A DNA stretch of 64,000 bases from Gymnothorax reevesii (Eukaryota; Chordata; Actinopteri; Anguilliformes; Muraenidae). The notes below the pieces were generated by a model. It saw nothing but the letters and a program-made list of their open reading frames with translations, ran no database searches and was not told the origin of the DNA. The first letter of the stretch is position 1, and every line of letters starts with the position of its first letter. The position numbers were made by a program, and so were the translations under genes. Positions 24,496-35,290 of the stretch are shown here, one piece after another. The DNA is taken from contig CM056583.1 in assembly GCA_029721435.1 (NCBI GenBank), forward strand, positions 94,059,575 to 94,123,574. The letters run 5' to 3'.

Positions 24496-27400
24496 ATGGA
24501 GACGCTAAGGCCACCGGAGGGACTAAAACTGACTGGAAATGTGGACAGCAACTGGCGGTCTTTCAAGCAGCAATTCGAGCTGTACCTGTCCGCCACGGGG
24601 ATGGACGATAAGCCAGAAGCAAGGAGGATTGCATTGCTACTTACGGTCGCGGGTTCCCAAGCCATCGAGGTCTTCAATACATTCGAGTTTGCCACGGCTG
24701 ATGATAAAGAGACGTACAGCAAAGTCATTGAGAAGTTCGAAGCATACTGCTCCCCGAAAAAGAACATTGTCTACGAGAGGTATGTGTTCCGCTCGCGAAT
24801 GCAACAAGCAGGTGAAACATTTGATAGCTTTGTGACTGATTTAAAACTGAAAGCACAGACATGTGATTTTGGGACTTTGAAAGATTCTATGGTCCGCGAT
24901 CAGATTGTTTATGGAATACATGATAAAAAGACGAGGGAGAGAATGCTAAGGGATGATAAGCTAACTTTGGATGAGGCGGAGAAAATATGCCATGCTAATG
25001 AGCTAGCACAACAGCATGCAAAGACGTTTGCTGACGCGAGTGCCTCCGTAGTGCACGAGAGTACTAAAGTAGCAATCGTCAGAAACAAAATGAAAAGAAA
25101 TGATCAACAGAAAACCAATAAAGACGTAATAGGCTGCAAACGATGTGGTGGAAAACATGAACCAAGGCAGTGCCCTGCGTATGGTAAAAAATGTGCAAAA
25201 TGCAATGGAAAAAATCACTTCGCCAAACAGCGTCTAACCAAAGAGAAAGCAAAGCCAGTGAGGGTAGTTGAAGAAACAGACCTGAGTGAGACTTTTTTCG
25301 TAGGCATGGTGTCATGTGAAAATGCAAAGAAAGGGCAAGCCACAGAGGCACATGAAAGACACATAGAAGATGATAACTGGATTGTGTCACTGCCAATAAA
25401 TGGAGCTTTGGTAGCACTAAGAATTGACACAGGCGCCCAAGCCAATTTGATCAGCATGACAGAAATCAGGGCAATGAAAGAAAAGCCAAAAATAATCAAG
25501 AAAGCAGTACAGCTGAAAGATTACAATGGAAAAGAAATAGAAAGCAAGGGTCAGTGCAGATTGAGAGTAACTGTGAAGAACAGAGAATACAATGTGTTGT
25601 TCTCTGTCGTGCCTGAGGGTTGTGAATCACTGTTAGGAGGGGACACCTCAAAGAAATTAAATCTGGTGAGAAGAGTCTACCAAATCAGCTGTTCAGAAGC
25701 AGTGAGGGCACACAAAGGCACAGTTGACTCCATAGTGCAACGCTTTCCTGCAGTATTCAAAGGACTGGGCTGCCTTCCCTACACATACACAATTCAACTG
25801 AAAGAGGATGCAAAACCAGTGATCCATGCACCAAGGAGAATCCCAGTACCGCTTAAGGAGCGCCTCAAGACAGAACTGGACAGAATGTGTGAGTTAAATG
25901 TCATCACAAAAGTTGAAGAACCTACAGAGTGGGTAAACTCAATGGTATGCGTGGATAAAAAGAACAAAAACAAAGAACTGAGGATTTGCATGGACCCAGG
26001 AGACTTAAACAGAAACATAAAACGTGAGCACTACCAGATACCGAAACGTGAGGAAATTGCAAGTGAAATGGCAGGTGCCAAGTATTTTTCAAAGTTGGAT
26101 GCAGCACAAGGATTCTGGCAAATTAAGCTAGATGAGAAAAGCTCAAAATACTGCACGTTCAATACGCCTTACGGGCGATACAGGTTCCTACGAATGCCGT
26201 TTGGCATAATCTCAGCATCTGAGATCTATCACCGTGCGATGGACAACATGCTTGAGGGGGTACGCTGCTACATCGATGATCTGGTTATCTGGGGGTCCAC
26301 CCTACAGGAGCACAACGAGAGACTGGCAAAAGTGCTGCAAAGGATATCTGACCATGGACTGAAACTAAACCGTGCAAAGTGTCAGTTTGGTGTGCAAGAA
26401 ATAACATTCCTCGGAGACAAGTTGTCTACTGAAGGCATTGAGCCAGATGACAACAAAATAAAGGCAATCCTTAGCATGCCACACCCAACAGACAAAAAAG
26501 GAGTTCTCAGAGTGATGGGCATGATCAACTTTATCGGTAAGTTTATACCCAACTTATCCGCGAAAACATCAGCACTGAGGGAACTACTGAAGGATTCCAC
26601 AGAGTTCAAGTGGACAACAAGAAATGAGCGCGAATGGAATGCTCTCAAGGAAACTCTGACCAAGTCCCCTGTGCTTGCGTATTATGATCCAACAAAGAGA
26701 CAGAAGATTTCAACAGATGCGTCAAAAGATGGCCTGGGAGCTGTCCTCCTGCAGGCAGAAGGAGATAGCTGGAAGCCAGTGGCCTACGCTTCGCGATCAA
26801 TGACTAAAACTGAAACTAAATATGCTCAAATAGAGCAAGAGTGCTTGGGATTAGCCTATGGACTAGAAAGATTCCACTGCTATGTCTACGGGCTTCCCAC
26901 ATTCACTGTCGAAACGGATCATCGCCCTCTGGTGTCAATCATCAAGAAGAATCTCAACGACATGTCGCCCAGGATCCAGCGACTCATCATGAAGCTACAG
27001 AGGTATGACTTTGAGTTAATTTACACACCAGGCAAACACTTAGTGTTAGCAGATGCGCTGTCACGAGCGCCTGTGATGAGTGAAGTGACTTCCACTGAAA
27101 AAGAAATTGAAAATCACGTCAACATGATAGTTGAGTCTCTGCCAGTATCTGATATCAAAGCAAAACAAATAAGTGAAGAATTGGACAAAGACAAAGAATT
27201 ACAAACAGTGATTGACAACATGCTCCGTGGATGGCCCAGGGGTTCCTGTCCAAAATACTATCACATCAGATCAGAGCTAAGTGTGGCAAATGGACTGTTA
27301 CTGAGAGACAATAGAATTGTCATCCCACACAGCCTTAGGCCAGAGATACTTAGACAGCTCCATGAGGGACACCTCGGAATTGAGAAATGCAAAAGGAGAG

Positions 27401-27507
27401 CCAGAAGCGCTGTGTATTGGCCTTGCATTAATAAGGACATTGAAAACATGATAAGAAAGTGTGAGACATGCAACAAGTACCGAGCAAGCAGGCAAGGGAA
27501 CCCATGA
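24496..27507 (+). CDS. Gag-Pol polyprotein, 1003 codons, ends prematurely in integrase
   Basis: Starts at an ATG 47 bp after the LTR. Residues 1-200 are gag-like. Near residue 212 is a CxxC...HxxxxC knuckle, followed by a second CxxCxxxxH whose final Cys is replaced by Arg (codon cgt near 25229). A DTGA retropepsin motif lies near 310, reverse transcriptase with YIDD near 591, and RNase H (TDAS, ETDHRP) at about 738-830. The integrase HHCC zinc region follows at about 955-995. It stops at 27505-27507. The integrase continues in another frame from about 27468, so a small indel near 27490 has broken the reading frame. Confidence 0.9.
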   Translation: METLRPPEGLKLTGNVDSNWRSFKQQFELYLSATGMDDKPEARRIALLLTVAGSQAIEVFNTFEFATADDKETYSKVIEKFEAYCSPKKNIVYERYVFRSRMQQAGETFDSFVTDLKLKAQTCDFGTLKDSMVRDQIVYGIHDKKTRERMLRDDKLTLDEAEKICHANELAQQHAKTFADASASVVHESTKVAIVRNKMKRNDQQKTNKDVIGCKRCGGKHEPRQCPAYGKKCAKCNGKNHFAKQRLTKEKAKPVRVVEETDLSETFFVGMVSCENAKKGQATEAHERHIEDDNWIVSLPINGALVALRIDTGAQANLISMTEIRAMKEKPKIIKKAVQLKDYNGKEIESKGQCRLRVTVKNREYNVLFSVVPEGCESLLGGDTSKKLNLVRRVYQISCSEAVRAHKGTVDSIVQRFPAVFKGLGCLPYTYTIQLKEDAKPVIHAPRRIPVPLKERLKTELDRMCELNVITKVEEPTEWVNSMVCVDKKNKNKELRICMDPGDLNRNIKREHYQIPKREEIASEMAGAKYFSKLDAAQGFWQIKLDEKSSKYCTFNTPYGRYRFLRMPFGIISASEIYHRAMDNMLEGVRCYIDDLVIWGSTLQEHNERLAKVLQRISDHGLKLNRAKCQFGVQEITFLGDKLSTEGIEPDDNKIKAILSMPHPTDKKGVLRVMGMINFIGKFIPNLSAKTSALRELLKDSTEFKWTTRNEREWNALKETLTKSPVLAYYDPTKRQKISTDASKDGLGAVLLQAEGDSWKPVAYASRSMTKTETKYAQIEQECLGLAYGLERFHCYVYGLPTFTVETDHRPLVSIIKKNLNDMSPRIQRLIMKLQRYDFELIYTPGKHLVLADALSRAPVMSEVTSTEKEIENHVNMIVESLPVSDIKAKQISEELDKDKELQTVIDNMLRGWPRGSCPKYYHIRSELSVANGLLLRDNRIVIPHSLRPEILRQLHEGHLGIEKCKRRARSAVYWPCINKDIENMIRKCETCNKYRASRQGNP

Positions 27508-28406
27508 TGATTCCAGATCTTCCCACTGCACCTTGGGAGAAAGTTGGAACTGACCTGTTCCATTACAATGGAAAGGACTATTTGCTAGTAATTGATTACT
27601 ATTCAAACTTCCCTGAAATCGCTCTGCTGTCAAGCACAACTGCCAGTACTGTCATTGCACATGTTAAGTCCATATTTGCCCGGCATGGAATACCAAAGAC
27701 TGTAGTGAGTGACAATGGTCCCTGTTACAACTGCAAAGAGTGGCAGCAGTTTGCGAGCCACTATGGCTTCAATCATGTCACATCCAGTCCTCAGCATGCA
27801 CAGGCAAATGGCAAAGCTGAAAAGGGGGTGCACATCATCAAACAGATTCTGAAAAAGACCACAGACAGCAAATCAGATCCTTACTTAGCTCTTCTAAGTT
27901 ACAGAGCTGCCCCGCTTGAATGTGGTTCATCCCCAGCAGAACTGTAAATGAATCGTAAATTACGCACAACCCTTCCCTGCTACACAGACATCAAGCACAA
28001 CACAGGGATACAGACAAAATTTGAGAACATGAAATGGAAACAAAAACAACGTTATGACAAGTCAACCAAGCCCCTCAGTCCACTTGCCAAGGATGACGTG
28101 GTGCGAATCCAGGATCAAGATGCATGGAACAGAAAAGCAGCTGTTCTCCAGGAGGTCGGACCTAGATCCTATGAAGTGATGACTGAGGAAGGAAATGTGC
28201 TCAGAAGGAACCGTCGCAGCCTTCTGAAAACAAAAGAGACTTTCACAGAGACTGAGAACGATTCTGATGGATGCAGTGCGGACGCAGCATCCAATGCAAA
28301 CAATGATGGACATTTGCAGGTGGACACGAGCAATGTTCAGACGGAATTACCTGTCCTGAGGAGATCTGGGCGTCAGATAAAAAGACCTGATAGACTGGAC
28401 TTGTAA
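27468..28406 (+). pseudogene. Integrase core and C-terminus, out of frame with an internal stop
   Basis: Carries the DDE integrase core: DLFHYNGKDYLLVIDYYSN with the first Asp, VSDNGPCY with the second, and QANGKAEKG with the Glu. A TAA at 27945-27947 interrupts the frame, which then continues (27948-28406) through the C-terminal domain. It is displaced from gag-pol by the frameshift near 27490. Two lesions inactivate it. Confidence 0.88.
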
Positions 28407-28579
28407 GAAACTGAACTGAATTTTGGTTCACAAAAAAAAAAAAAAAAAAAAAAGAAATGTTTTGTTAAAAAAAAAAAACAAAGAATGATTGTTTAAAACT
28501 GTTGATGTGTTGAATGTTTAGAGATGTTTAAGGTAAGCATCAGTATGTTAGATGAATATTAGATCTACAGAAAGGGGGA

Positions 28580-28792
28580 TGTGTTGATAAGCAGTATGCA
28601 TCAACAGCAATTACAAATGTGACCACCAGATGGACCTACCGAGATATAATTAGAAGGTCACTGATATTGATAGTGTGGTAAGGAGTAGAAGAAGTGATGT
28701 TGAACATGCAAGCTACGAGTTCATTCATTAAAGTTTGAGCACAAGCTCATTGGTAATTTATAAGGTTCATGTCTGCGTTCATAAACAACACA
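28580..28792 (+). repeat. 3' LTR of Ty3/gypsy-type element
   Basis: Matches the 5' LTR over its full 213 bp as far as I can read. Preceded by a purine tract and by A runs at 28430-28480. Followed by the gacct target duplication. Confidence 0.93.
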
Positions 28793-28797
28793 GACCT

Positions 28798-28917
28798 TAC
28801 TTTTTGTTCATCTGGATTGGTTTACGTCCCTAATAATGTTTTATATTCCAACATGATAATGCCTCCAAACACACAGCTAAAAGCATTTTAAAACGTATTC
28901 TTAGAACACAAGGTTAA
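28798..28917 (+). pseudogene. Tc1/mariner transposase fragment (right of the LTR element)
   Basis: Encodes FQHDNASKHTAKSILKRIL, the Tc1 second catalytic Asp region. It is the continuation of the target split by the LTR insertion. Confidence 0.7.
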
Positions 28918-28925
28918 ACACAAGG

Positions 28926-29116
28926 GTTTTGGCAGGGAGTGGAAAAATGGCACAACGCTAGCATCTTGTGAACATTGCCGTACATCGCGACGCAGGACGT
29001 TTATTTGCGTCATTGCGGAAGGCACAAGTTTGAACGTCTGTTTTCACATTCGAATGTTCTCTTTTTTTAGTAATTCGAATTCTATTCGAATAGCGAAGTT
29101 CGTTCTAACAGCCCTA
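28926..29116. repeat. hAT-like terminal region (right end)
   Basis: Ends with ttctaacagcccta, the complement of the left-type end at 11259, with a ttctattcgaatagcgaa block inside. A 24-bp stretch near 28926 (ttttggcagggagtggaaaa) is complementary to 11613-11636. Confidence 0.5.
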
Positions 29117-29381
29117 ATGTCTACAGACTTTTTTTTTTGTACGTCTGGGTATGATACATGTGTCTACCAAATTTTGTCCGCATACGACAAAGAACCCCAA
29201 TACGGAGGGTAATTTGAAAATTTGTAGGGGGAGCAATTGTGGCGTTTCGCGTCGACCATGAGCGAACGGCCAAAAATACGGAATTTCGTGTCAGGCTAGA
29301 CGATTGTGGAAAGTAAGATGCATTTTCACCACTGGGAAAGGGGCGAAATTGGGGCATGAAACGTGGCAAGAATAATAATAA

Positions 29382-29571
29382 TGGCCACGTTTCCCAGTTA
29401 AGAGCGTTCTTAAGGAGTTAAGAAGGCTCCAAAGAAGAGTTCAGCTTGGAGGGAGCCATCTTAGGCTTAGAAGGAATCTGGGAAACGCGTTTAATTCTTA
29501 CTGGAGCCTTATGAAGTATCTTAAGAAGCTCTTAGCGCCAAGATCATCTTAAGTGAATTTGGGAAACGTGG
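29382..29571. repeat. MITE of about 190 bp
   Basis: Starts tggccacgtttcccagttaag and ends with cttaagtgaatttgggaaac and gtggcca, giving terminal inverted repeats of at least 15 bp. The interior is rich in cttaag motifs and non-coding. Confidence 0.7.
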
Positions 29572-29579
29572 CCAATAAT

Positions 29580-30680
29580 AATAAACAGCACGATTACAAA
29601 AGGGTCCTCCGCCGACGACTTGCAGTTGGCTCGGGCCCTAATAATGTTTATTTGTATAGGGACAGGTATGAAGCAAGTGAACCGTTGCCCCACACTACAG
29701 CATTTATAGCTACAGCTAATTTGCAGTGTCCGTCCCTAGCTGGGCTTTCAAATACATTAAATTCCCAAATACACACAAACAATCACAGCAATAAACTGAC
29801 AATTTCACATAAAACAAGCATTACAAAGACCTAAAAATACAGAATCACTCAATAACATAACACTAGAAAGGACATGAATAAAACATCTTGCTGCAGAGTG
29901 AAACTGTTCTGCACTCAGCTCTTGCCCGACCGAAATGGAAAAACTCCTTCAACACACAATGCTATTGGGTGCCGAGAGTTAGCGATACTCAGACGATTAA
30001 ACTTACAAACTCCGGAAAAATAATCTCGTCATCCGACGAATTGAGCTCTGAAGAGGGTCACTCCACCTTCGGGTTGGATATGATGTTCGGGCGCCACTTG
30101 TAACGCATTGACTTGAAACTTGCAGACGAGCTCGTTGTCACTGACCATAAAAAACACCGGGCAATCAGACCGGCAGTACTAAAAGTTGCAGCTTTATTCA
30201 TTTTAGCACGGACCATCCCATACCTGGCGCCACGGCACACTAACCTTATCATACATGAACAGATTAGAGAAATAAAAGAGGGGCGAGAACCCGGACAAAC
30301 GGAGCCGTCGCTTCAGGATTAGTAAAAGAATTATATGCGCGAGCCAAGGGGCGTAGGAACACAGAGATGAGAAAACTAGAGTGGACGACGTGTGGGCTGG
30401 ACCAAAGCGGCAGAATAGCTTCGCCATCTTGTGTATGTATAAATGTCCGATGAGAGGCATGTAAACGGTAGGCTAAACATGGGTGTCGACAAATTAGAGA
30501 CTTTTTTTCCGTGAAAATGGACACGAATAAGGAATTGTAATCAAATAACAATATTTATTTTAAAAATATATATATTTTTAAATCCGGTATATTCGATGTT
30601 TATTTAATTGGAACTTCAGCTGGTGTCCAGAATGAGCGAGTTTTCGTTTTATACGAGCACGGTTTAGGCCAGTTATACTG
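29580..30680. other. No recognised gene
   Basis: Overlapping short frames on both strands only (for example 30113-30322 + and 30203-30460 -). No motif recognised. Confidence 0.4.
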
Positions 30681-30857
30681 CAGTTTCCATCTTCTTTCTT
30701 CTTCTTCTTCTTCTTCTTTGGGTTTAAAGACTCTCTGAAACAACCTTTAGGTGCACACCGCCACCTACTGCACTCGAGTGTGCAACAACATGCCCTTAAT
30801 TTCCTAAATTCTTCCTATCAAGGAAAGTAAAGAGCGCCCTCCTGACTGCTCTTACAC

Positions 30858-31338
30858 CATAGATATACATCAACACTAGATGGCTCAAGCACGCTGCGAG
30901 CCAATGTGAAGTAACGTCGTCACAGGGCGGCCATCTTGGGACAGGGCTGCTCGATCACTCATAACATTACAGCCAATGGAGCACGGACTTTGAAATAACT
31001 GTAAATTGCTCAACTCTCCCAAATTATCGACTGATTTTCAAACAAACGGCTTGGTTTGTCGGGTAAACATCAGAGATGTAGTTATTTAACTGCATTTTAA
31101 GAATAATTAAAACCATTGAATTAGATATAAAAAGTACATTAAGGTTTGTAATAACCCAATCCATTTGTAAATCCGTCAAGTATTCAGCGAGTTACGAGTA
31201 TTAAAGTGAGTAAATCATCCACCTTACCTCCGACTACAGCACAGCGCACCAGAGCAGTCCCCTGTCCTAAGATGGCCGACCAGTGACGACGCTGCCGACT
31301 CTGCCTTGAGCCATCTAGTGTTTATATATATATCTATG
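30858..31338. mobile_element. hAT-type MITE with 8-bp target duplication
   Basis: 481 bp, with ends catagatatacatcaacact and its diverged complement. It is flanked by perfect 8-bp direct repeats tcttacac (30850-30857 and 31339-31346), the target size of hAT transposons. It is inserted in the LINE 3' region. The inner part shows further inverted similarity (ggcggccatcttgggacag and gtcctaagatggccg). No transposase. Confidence 0.88.
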
Positions 31339-31346
31339 TCTTACAC

Positions 31347-31683
31347 CTTCTGCCTCTCCCTCTGTTCCCAGCAGTCCTGCCAAACTCCACTCGTGCCCTG
31401 CTGCTCTGACTCTCTCCTGGAGCAGCTCTCGCTCAGCTGCATACCTGCTACACTTCAACATCACATGCTCAACATGCTCACTCACTCCACACCCCTCACA
31501 CCAATCATTGTTCCTTTTCCCTGATATAAACAAAGTGTTATTTAACCCTGTATGTCCCACCCTGAGTCTCATTATGACCACTTCCTCCTTTCTCTTCTTT
31601 TCCTCAAAGGTCTTTGTTATTACCGTTCTTTGTATTTTGTATAAGCTCCTTCCTTTCTTGTCTTCTTCCCACATTTCTGCCAT
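31347..31683 (-). pseudogene. LINE C-terminal Cys/His-motif segment
   Basis: Encodes MRLRVGHTGLN, then CEGCGVSEHVEHVMLKC, a CxxC...H...C motif found after RNase H in I-type LINEs. Confidence 0.7.
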
Positions 31684-31705
31684 ATTTCAGTTCATTTCTT
31701 TTTAA

Positions 31706-32197
31706 TTACTGCTTTCCCCTCCCCTTCCCGAGAGGTATTTGCACTGTTATGTTCTTCTCCAGAGCCCCTTTTGCCAGTTTATCAGCCGCCTCGTTTCCTT
31801 TCACCCCCTGGTGTGCTGGTACCCAACGAAACTGCACCTCCACACCACCCCTGTGTAATCGCAGCAAGCTGTGCTGTATATCAATGAATAGATCTTTCCT
31901 TGAAGTTTTTGGATATTGAATGCTTTCTAGAAGAGCCACCGACTCAGTGCACACAACCACCCTGTCTGGCCTGACCTCCTCCACCCCCTGAAGGCTGATA
32001 ATTACAGCCACCATTTCTGCTGTGTACACCGATAATTGATCAGACAACCTTTTGGACATATTTATTCCAAATTCTGGTATATATACACGAGTTCCCACAT
32101 GCCCACTTGTGTTTTTAGACCCATCCGTATAGATTGTCAGGTAACTAAAATAGTTACTTCTCAGTTCTGATCCTCGCTGCAGGATTTTCTTCCCCAC
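31706..32197 (-). pseudogene. LINE RNase H domain
   Basis: Motifs in order: IYTDGSK (first Asp), YTAEMVAV (Glu), VCTESVALL (the usual Asp replaced by Glu), WVPAHQGVKGNEAADKLAK (His and last Asp). The frame is open but separated from RT by a frame change near 32190. Confidence 0.85.
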
Positions 32198-33271
32198 TTC
32201 CTTTCAACTTAGCCCAATAAACCAATGCCAGTTTCTCTCTCCTTATTTCCAGCGGAGTCTCTCTCGCTTCTATGAGTAAAGCGTTAATGGGGGTCGTTTT
32301 AATAGCACCTGTGCACACACGAAGGGCTCTATACTGTAATCTATCTAGTTTTTGTAGGACAGTCTTAGCTGCAGCATCATACACACAACTTCCATAATCT
32401 AATGTTAGCCTCATTAATGCCCTGTGTATGTCCATTAATGACTGTTTATCCGCCCCCAGTCAGATCCGGCTACAGCTCATAGTAACTGTTTACTTTTTTG
32501 CATTTTGTTTCCAAATGTTGCACAAGAGTTTTCCATAGATATTTGTAGTCTAGCCATAATCCTAGATACTTAAACTCTGTTACTCTTTCAAATGTCTGAC
32601 CATATAGTGAAAGATTCTCAATATCAATTTTTCATTTATTAGTGACCACCATGTAGCAGGATTTGCTCGTTGACATCTTAAACCCCTAGTTATATGACCA
32701 CTTCTCTACCTGATTTATTCCTGTCTTCATATTTCCCATCACATGAGATATATTTCTTCCTGTCATCCAAATGGCCCCATCATCTTCATACAGTGCTGAT
32801 TTAATACACCCCTCTAGGTTTGCAAAAATATTGTAATCATAATATTAAATAACAGGGCTGATTGCGCTCCCCTGCGGTGAGCCATTTTCCACCCTGAAAT
32901 CAGTTACTGGGGTTAGATGGGTTCTTCCCTGGTTTGTTTATTGGTAGTAAAATTGTTGTTTTCCACCAGCTCGATATAACCCCCTCACTCCAAATTCTAA
33001 TGAAAAGTTTTAACACTTTTTCCAACTTTGCATTTGGGAGCTGCCTAAACATGGCATAGCAAAATTTATCTTCTCCTGGGGCCCTGTGTCCCGTTCCCTT
33101 TAACGCAGATGTAAGCTCTGCCATATTTATTTCCATGTCTATACTTGATGATATATCTTCTCTCCTCTCCCTCACATTTTTGTTTTGCCTGAGCGCCTTT
33201 TCCTTCTGCTGTCCATGTTTGTCTCCAAGATGTTCTCCACTATGAACTGCAGCAAAGGCCTTGCCTAACAC
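32154..33271 (-). pseudogene. LINE reverse transcriptase, decayed
   Basis: The N-terminal part, 32900-33271, has HRAPGEDKFCYAMFRQLP and WWKTTILLPINKPGK. The C-terminal part, 32154-32435, has MRLTLDYGSCVYDAA, LQKLDRLQYRALRVCTGA and PLEIRREKLAL. The catalytic middle (32436-32899) is full of stops. Confidence 0.8.
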
Positions 33272-33342
33272 ATCCGCCTTTTCTTTATCTGATATAGCTA
33301 ATTCCTGACTGCAAATTAGTGTTGGTATTTTGTTATATATTG

Positions 33343-33668
33343 TTATGTTTCTTTCCCACTCATTTTCCTAAGCATAGACCAAATATCTTGTACTTCTGTG
33401 TCTTTGCTGAGGGTGGAACAAAATTCTCTCCAAGCTTTCTTTTTGGTATCTTTAATTATTCTTCGAGCAACCGCCCTTTTCCTTTTATAATCTATCAAAT
33501 TTTCTTGTGACATATTTTTCTTAAGAGTTCTCATTGCTTTATTCCGCTCTTTATTAGCTCTACTACACTCCCTATTCCACCAAGGGACCACCTTTCTTCC
33601 AACCTTTATCGTTTTCCTGGGGATACTCAAGCTTGCAGCACTCAAGATATGGCAAGTGATTTCCCTTG
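33343..33668 (-). pseudogene. LINE endonuclease-to-RT linker
   Basis: Encodes VVPWWNRECSRANKERNKAMR and KRAVARRIIKDTKKKAW, typical of the region between endonuclease and RT in I/Jockey-type LINEs. The endonuclease itself is missing, replaced by Tc1 sequence. Confidence 0.75.
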
Positions 33669-35113
33669 TACAAAACCCAAAACCAGTGAAGTTGGCACGT
33701 TGTGTAAATCGTAAATAAAAACAGAATACGATGATTTGCAAATCCTTTTCAACCTATATTCAATTGAATACACTGCAAAGACACGTTACTTAATGTTTGA
33801 ACAGGTAAACTTTGTAATTTTTTGGAAATATTAGCTAATTTGGAATTTGATGCCTGCAACATGTTTCAAAAAAGCTGGCACAAGTGGCAAAAAAGACAGA
33901 GTTGAGGAATGCTCATCAAACACTTATTTGGAACATCCCACAGGTGAACGGGCTAATTGGGAACAGGCGGGTGCCATGATTGGGTATAAAAGCAGCTTCC
34001 CTGAAATGCTCAGTCATTCACAAACAAGGATGGGGCGAGGGTCACCACTTAGTGAACAATGCGTTAGCTGATTGTCGAACAGTTTAAAAACAACATTCCT
34101 CAACGAGCTATTGCAAGAAATTTAGGGATTTCATCATCTATGGTCCGTAATATCGTCAAAAGGTTCAGAGAATCTGGAGAAATCACTGCACGTAAGCGAC
34201 AAGGCCGAAACCCAACATTGTATGCCCGTGACCTTCGATCCCTCAGGCGGTACTGCATCAAAAACCGACATCAGTGCGTAAAGGACATCACCACATGGGC
34301 TCAGGAACACTTCAGAAAACCACTGTCAGTAACTACAGTTCGTCGCTGAATCTGCAATCTGCAAGTGCAAGTTTAAACTCTACAATGCAAAGCGAAAGCC
34401 ATTTATCAACAGCACCCAGAAACGCCGCCGGCTCCGCTGGGCACAAGCTCTTCTAAGATGGACTGATGCAAAGTGGAAAAGTGTTCTGTGGTCTGACGAG
34501 TCCACATTTCAAATTGTTTTTGGAAACTGTGGACGTCGTGTCCTCCGGATCAAAGAGAAAAGAACCATCCGGACTGTCATAGGCGCAAAGTTCAAAAGCC
34601 AGCATCTGTGATGGTACGGGGGTGTATTAGTGCCCAAGGCATGGGCGACTTACACATATGTGAAGGCACCATTAATGCTGAAAGGTACATACAGGTTTTG
34701 GAGCAACATATGTTGCCATCCAAGCAACGTCTTTTTCATGGACGCCCCTGCTTATTTCAGCAAGACAATGCCAAGCCACATTCTGCACGTGTTACAACAG
34801 CATAGCTCCGTAGTAAAAGAGTGTGGGTACTAGACTGGCCTGCCTGTAGTCCAGACCTGTCTCCCATTGAAAATGTGTGGCGCATTATGAAGCATAAAAT
34901 ACAACAACGGAGACCCCGGACTGTTGAGCAACTTAAGCTGTACATCAAGCAAGAATGGGAAAGAGTTCCACCTGAAAAGCTTCAAAAATTGGTCTCCTCA
35001 GTTCCCAAACGTTTACTGAGTGTCATTAAAAGGAAAGGCGATGTAACACAGTGGTAAAAAGGCTCCTGTGCCAACTTTTTTGCAATGTGTTGCTGCCCTT
35101 AAATTCTAAGTTA
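33669..35113 (+). mobile_element. Tc1/mariner element, 3'-truncated
   Basis: The left end starts tacaaaacccaaaaccagtg and continues with the long terminal repeat typical of fish Tc1 elements (aacagaatac, gatttgcaaatcc). Transposase remnants follow. The right repeat begins (ccaacttttttgcaatgtg, about 35073) but breaks off near 35113, after which the sequence is unrelated. It is the last recognisable element before the telomeric repeats. Confidence 0.85.
34062..35057 (+). pseudogene. Tc1 transposase (multiple lesions)
   Basis: Pieces lie in several frames: N-terminal helix-turn-helix (34140-34349, ITARKRQGRNPTL and CVKDITTWAQEHFRKPLSVTTVRR), a first-Asp block near 34490-34510, VRGCISAQGMGDLHICEG (34608-34805) with LFQQDNAKPHSARV holding the second catalytic Asp, and the C-terminus with DLSPIENVWRIMK (34821-35057) holding the third acidic residue. 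Frameshifts and stops lie between them. Confidence 0.88.
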
Positions 35114-35248
35114 ACCCCTTTCTGCAGATGTAGATGCCCGCGTCTATAGACCTGCAAATTGGAAGTACGCTGTTACTGTACTCGATCACTAGATAGCACC
35201 CCCGGATCAGTTATTGAATGTTCACAAGCAAGCAGACCTCGAACGCGG
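35114..35248. other. Last non-repetitive sequence before the telomeric array
   Basis: 135 bp between the truncated Tc1 and the first TTAGGG repeat, matching nothing else in the window. It may mark an ancestral chromosome end or a break point later capped by telomeric repeats. Confidence 0.5.
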
Positions 35249-35290
35249 TTAGGGTTAGGGTTAGGGTTAGGGTTAGGGTTAGGGTTAGGG
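35249..35290 (+). repeat. Telomeric repeat (TTAGGG)x7
   Basis: Seven perfect TTAGGG units with the G strand reading left to right, as at a chromosome end lying to the right. They run directly into the antisense 3' end of retroelement copy A (ttaggtttaggagag). Confidence 0.97.

Larger units (their letters stand above)
24236..28792 (+). mobile_element. Ty3/gypsy-type LTR retrotransposon
   Basis: Complete element of 4557 bp: LTR, primer-binding site, fused gag-pol frame (protease, reverse transcriptase, RNase H, integrase in gypsy order), purine tract aaaggggga at 28571-28579, LTR, with a gacct target duplication. No envelope-like frame is seen. It sits inside a Tc1 remnant: the flanks 24213-24235 and 28798-28917 together match 13080-13213 in reverse complement. 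Pol is broken in the integrase region, so the copy is young but not autonomous. Confidence 0.93.
30690..33668 (-). mobile_element. RNase H-bearing LINE (I/Nimb-like), 5'-truncated
   Basis: On the minus strand, remnants run in the order endonuclease-RT linker (33668-33343), RT (33271-32154), RNase H (32197-31706), and a C-terminal Cys/His motif (31683-31347). The 3' end is a (GAA)n-type tail, seen as cttcttctt at 30689-30718. It is broken by stops and frame changes. It is cut at its 5' side by the Tc1 at 33669 and interrupted near its 3' end by a MITE (30858-31338). The RNase H domain after RT points to the I superfamily; the exact clade is not certain. Confidence 0.8.

Noticed and set aside
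24496..28406. Endogenous retrovirus
   Set aside because: No envelope-like frame and gypsy-type domain order and motifs; better called a Ty3/gypsy-type LTR retrotransposon.
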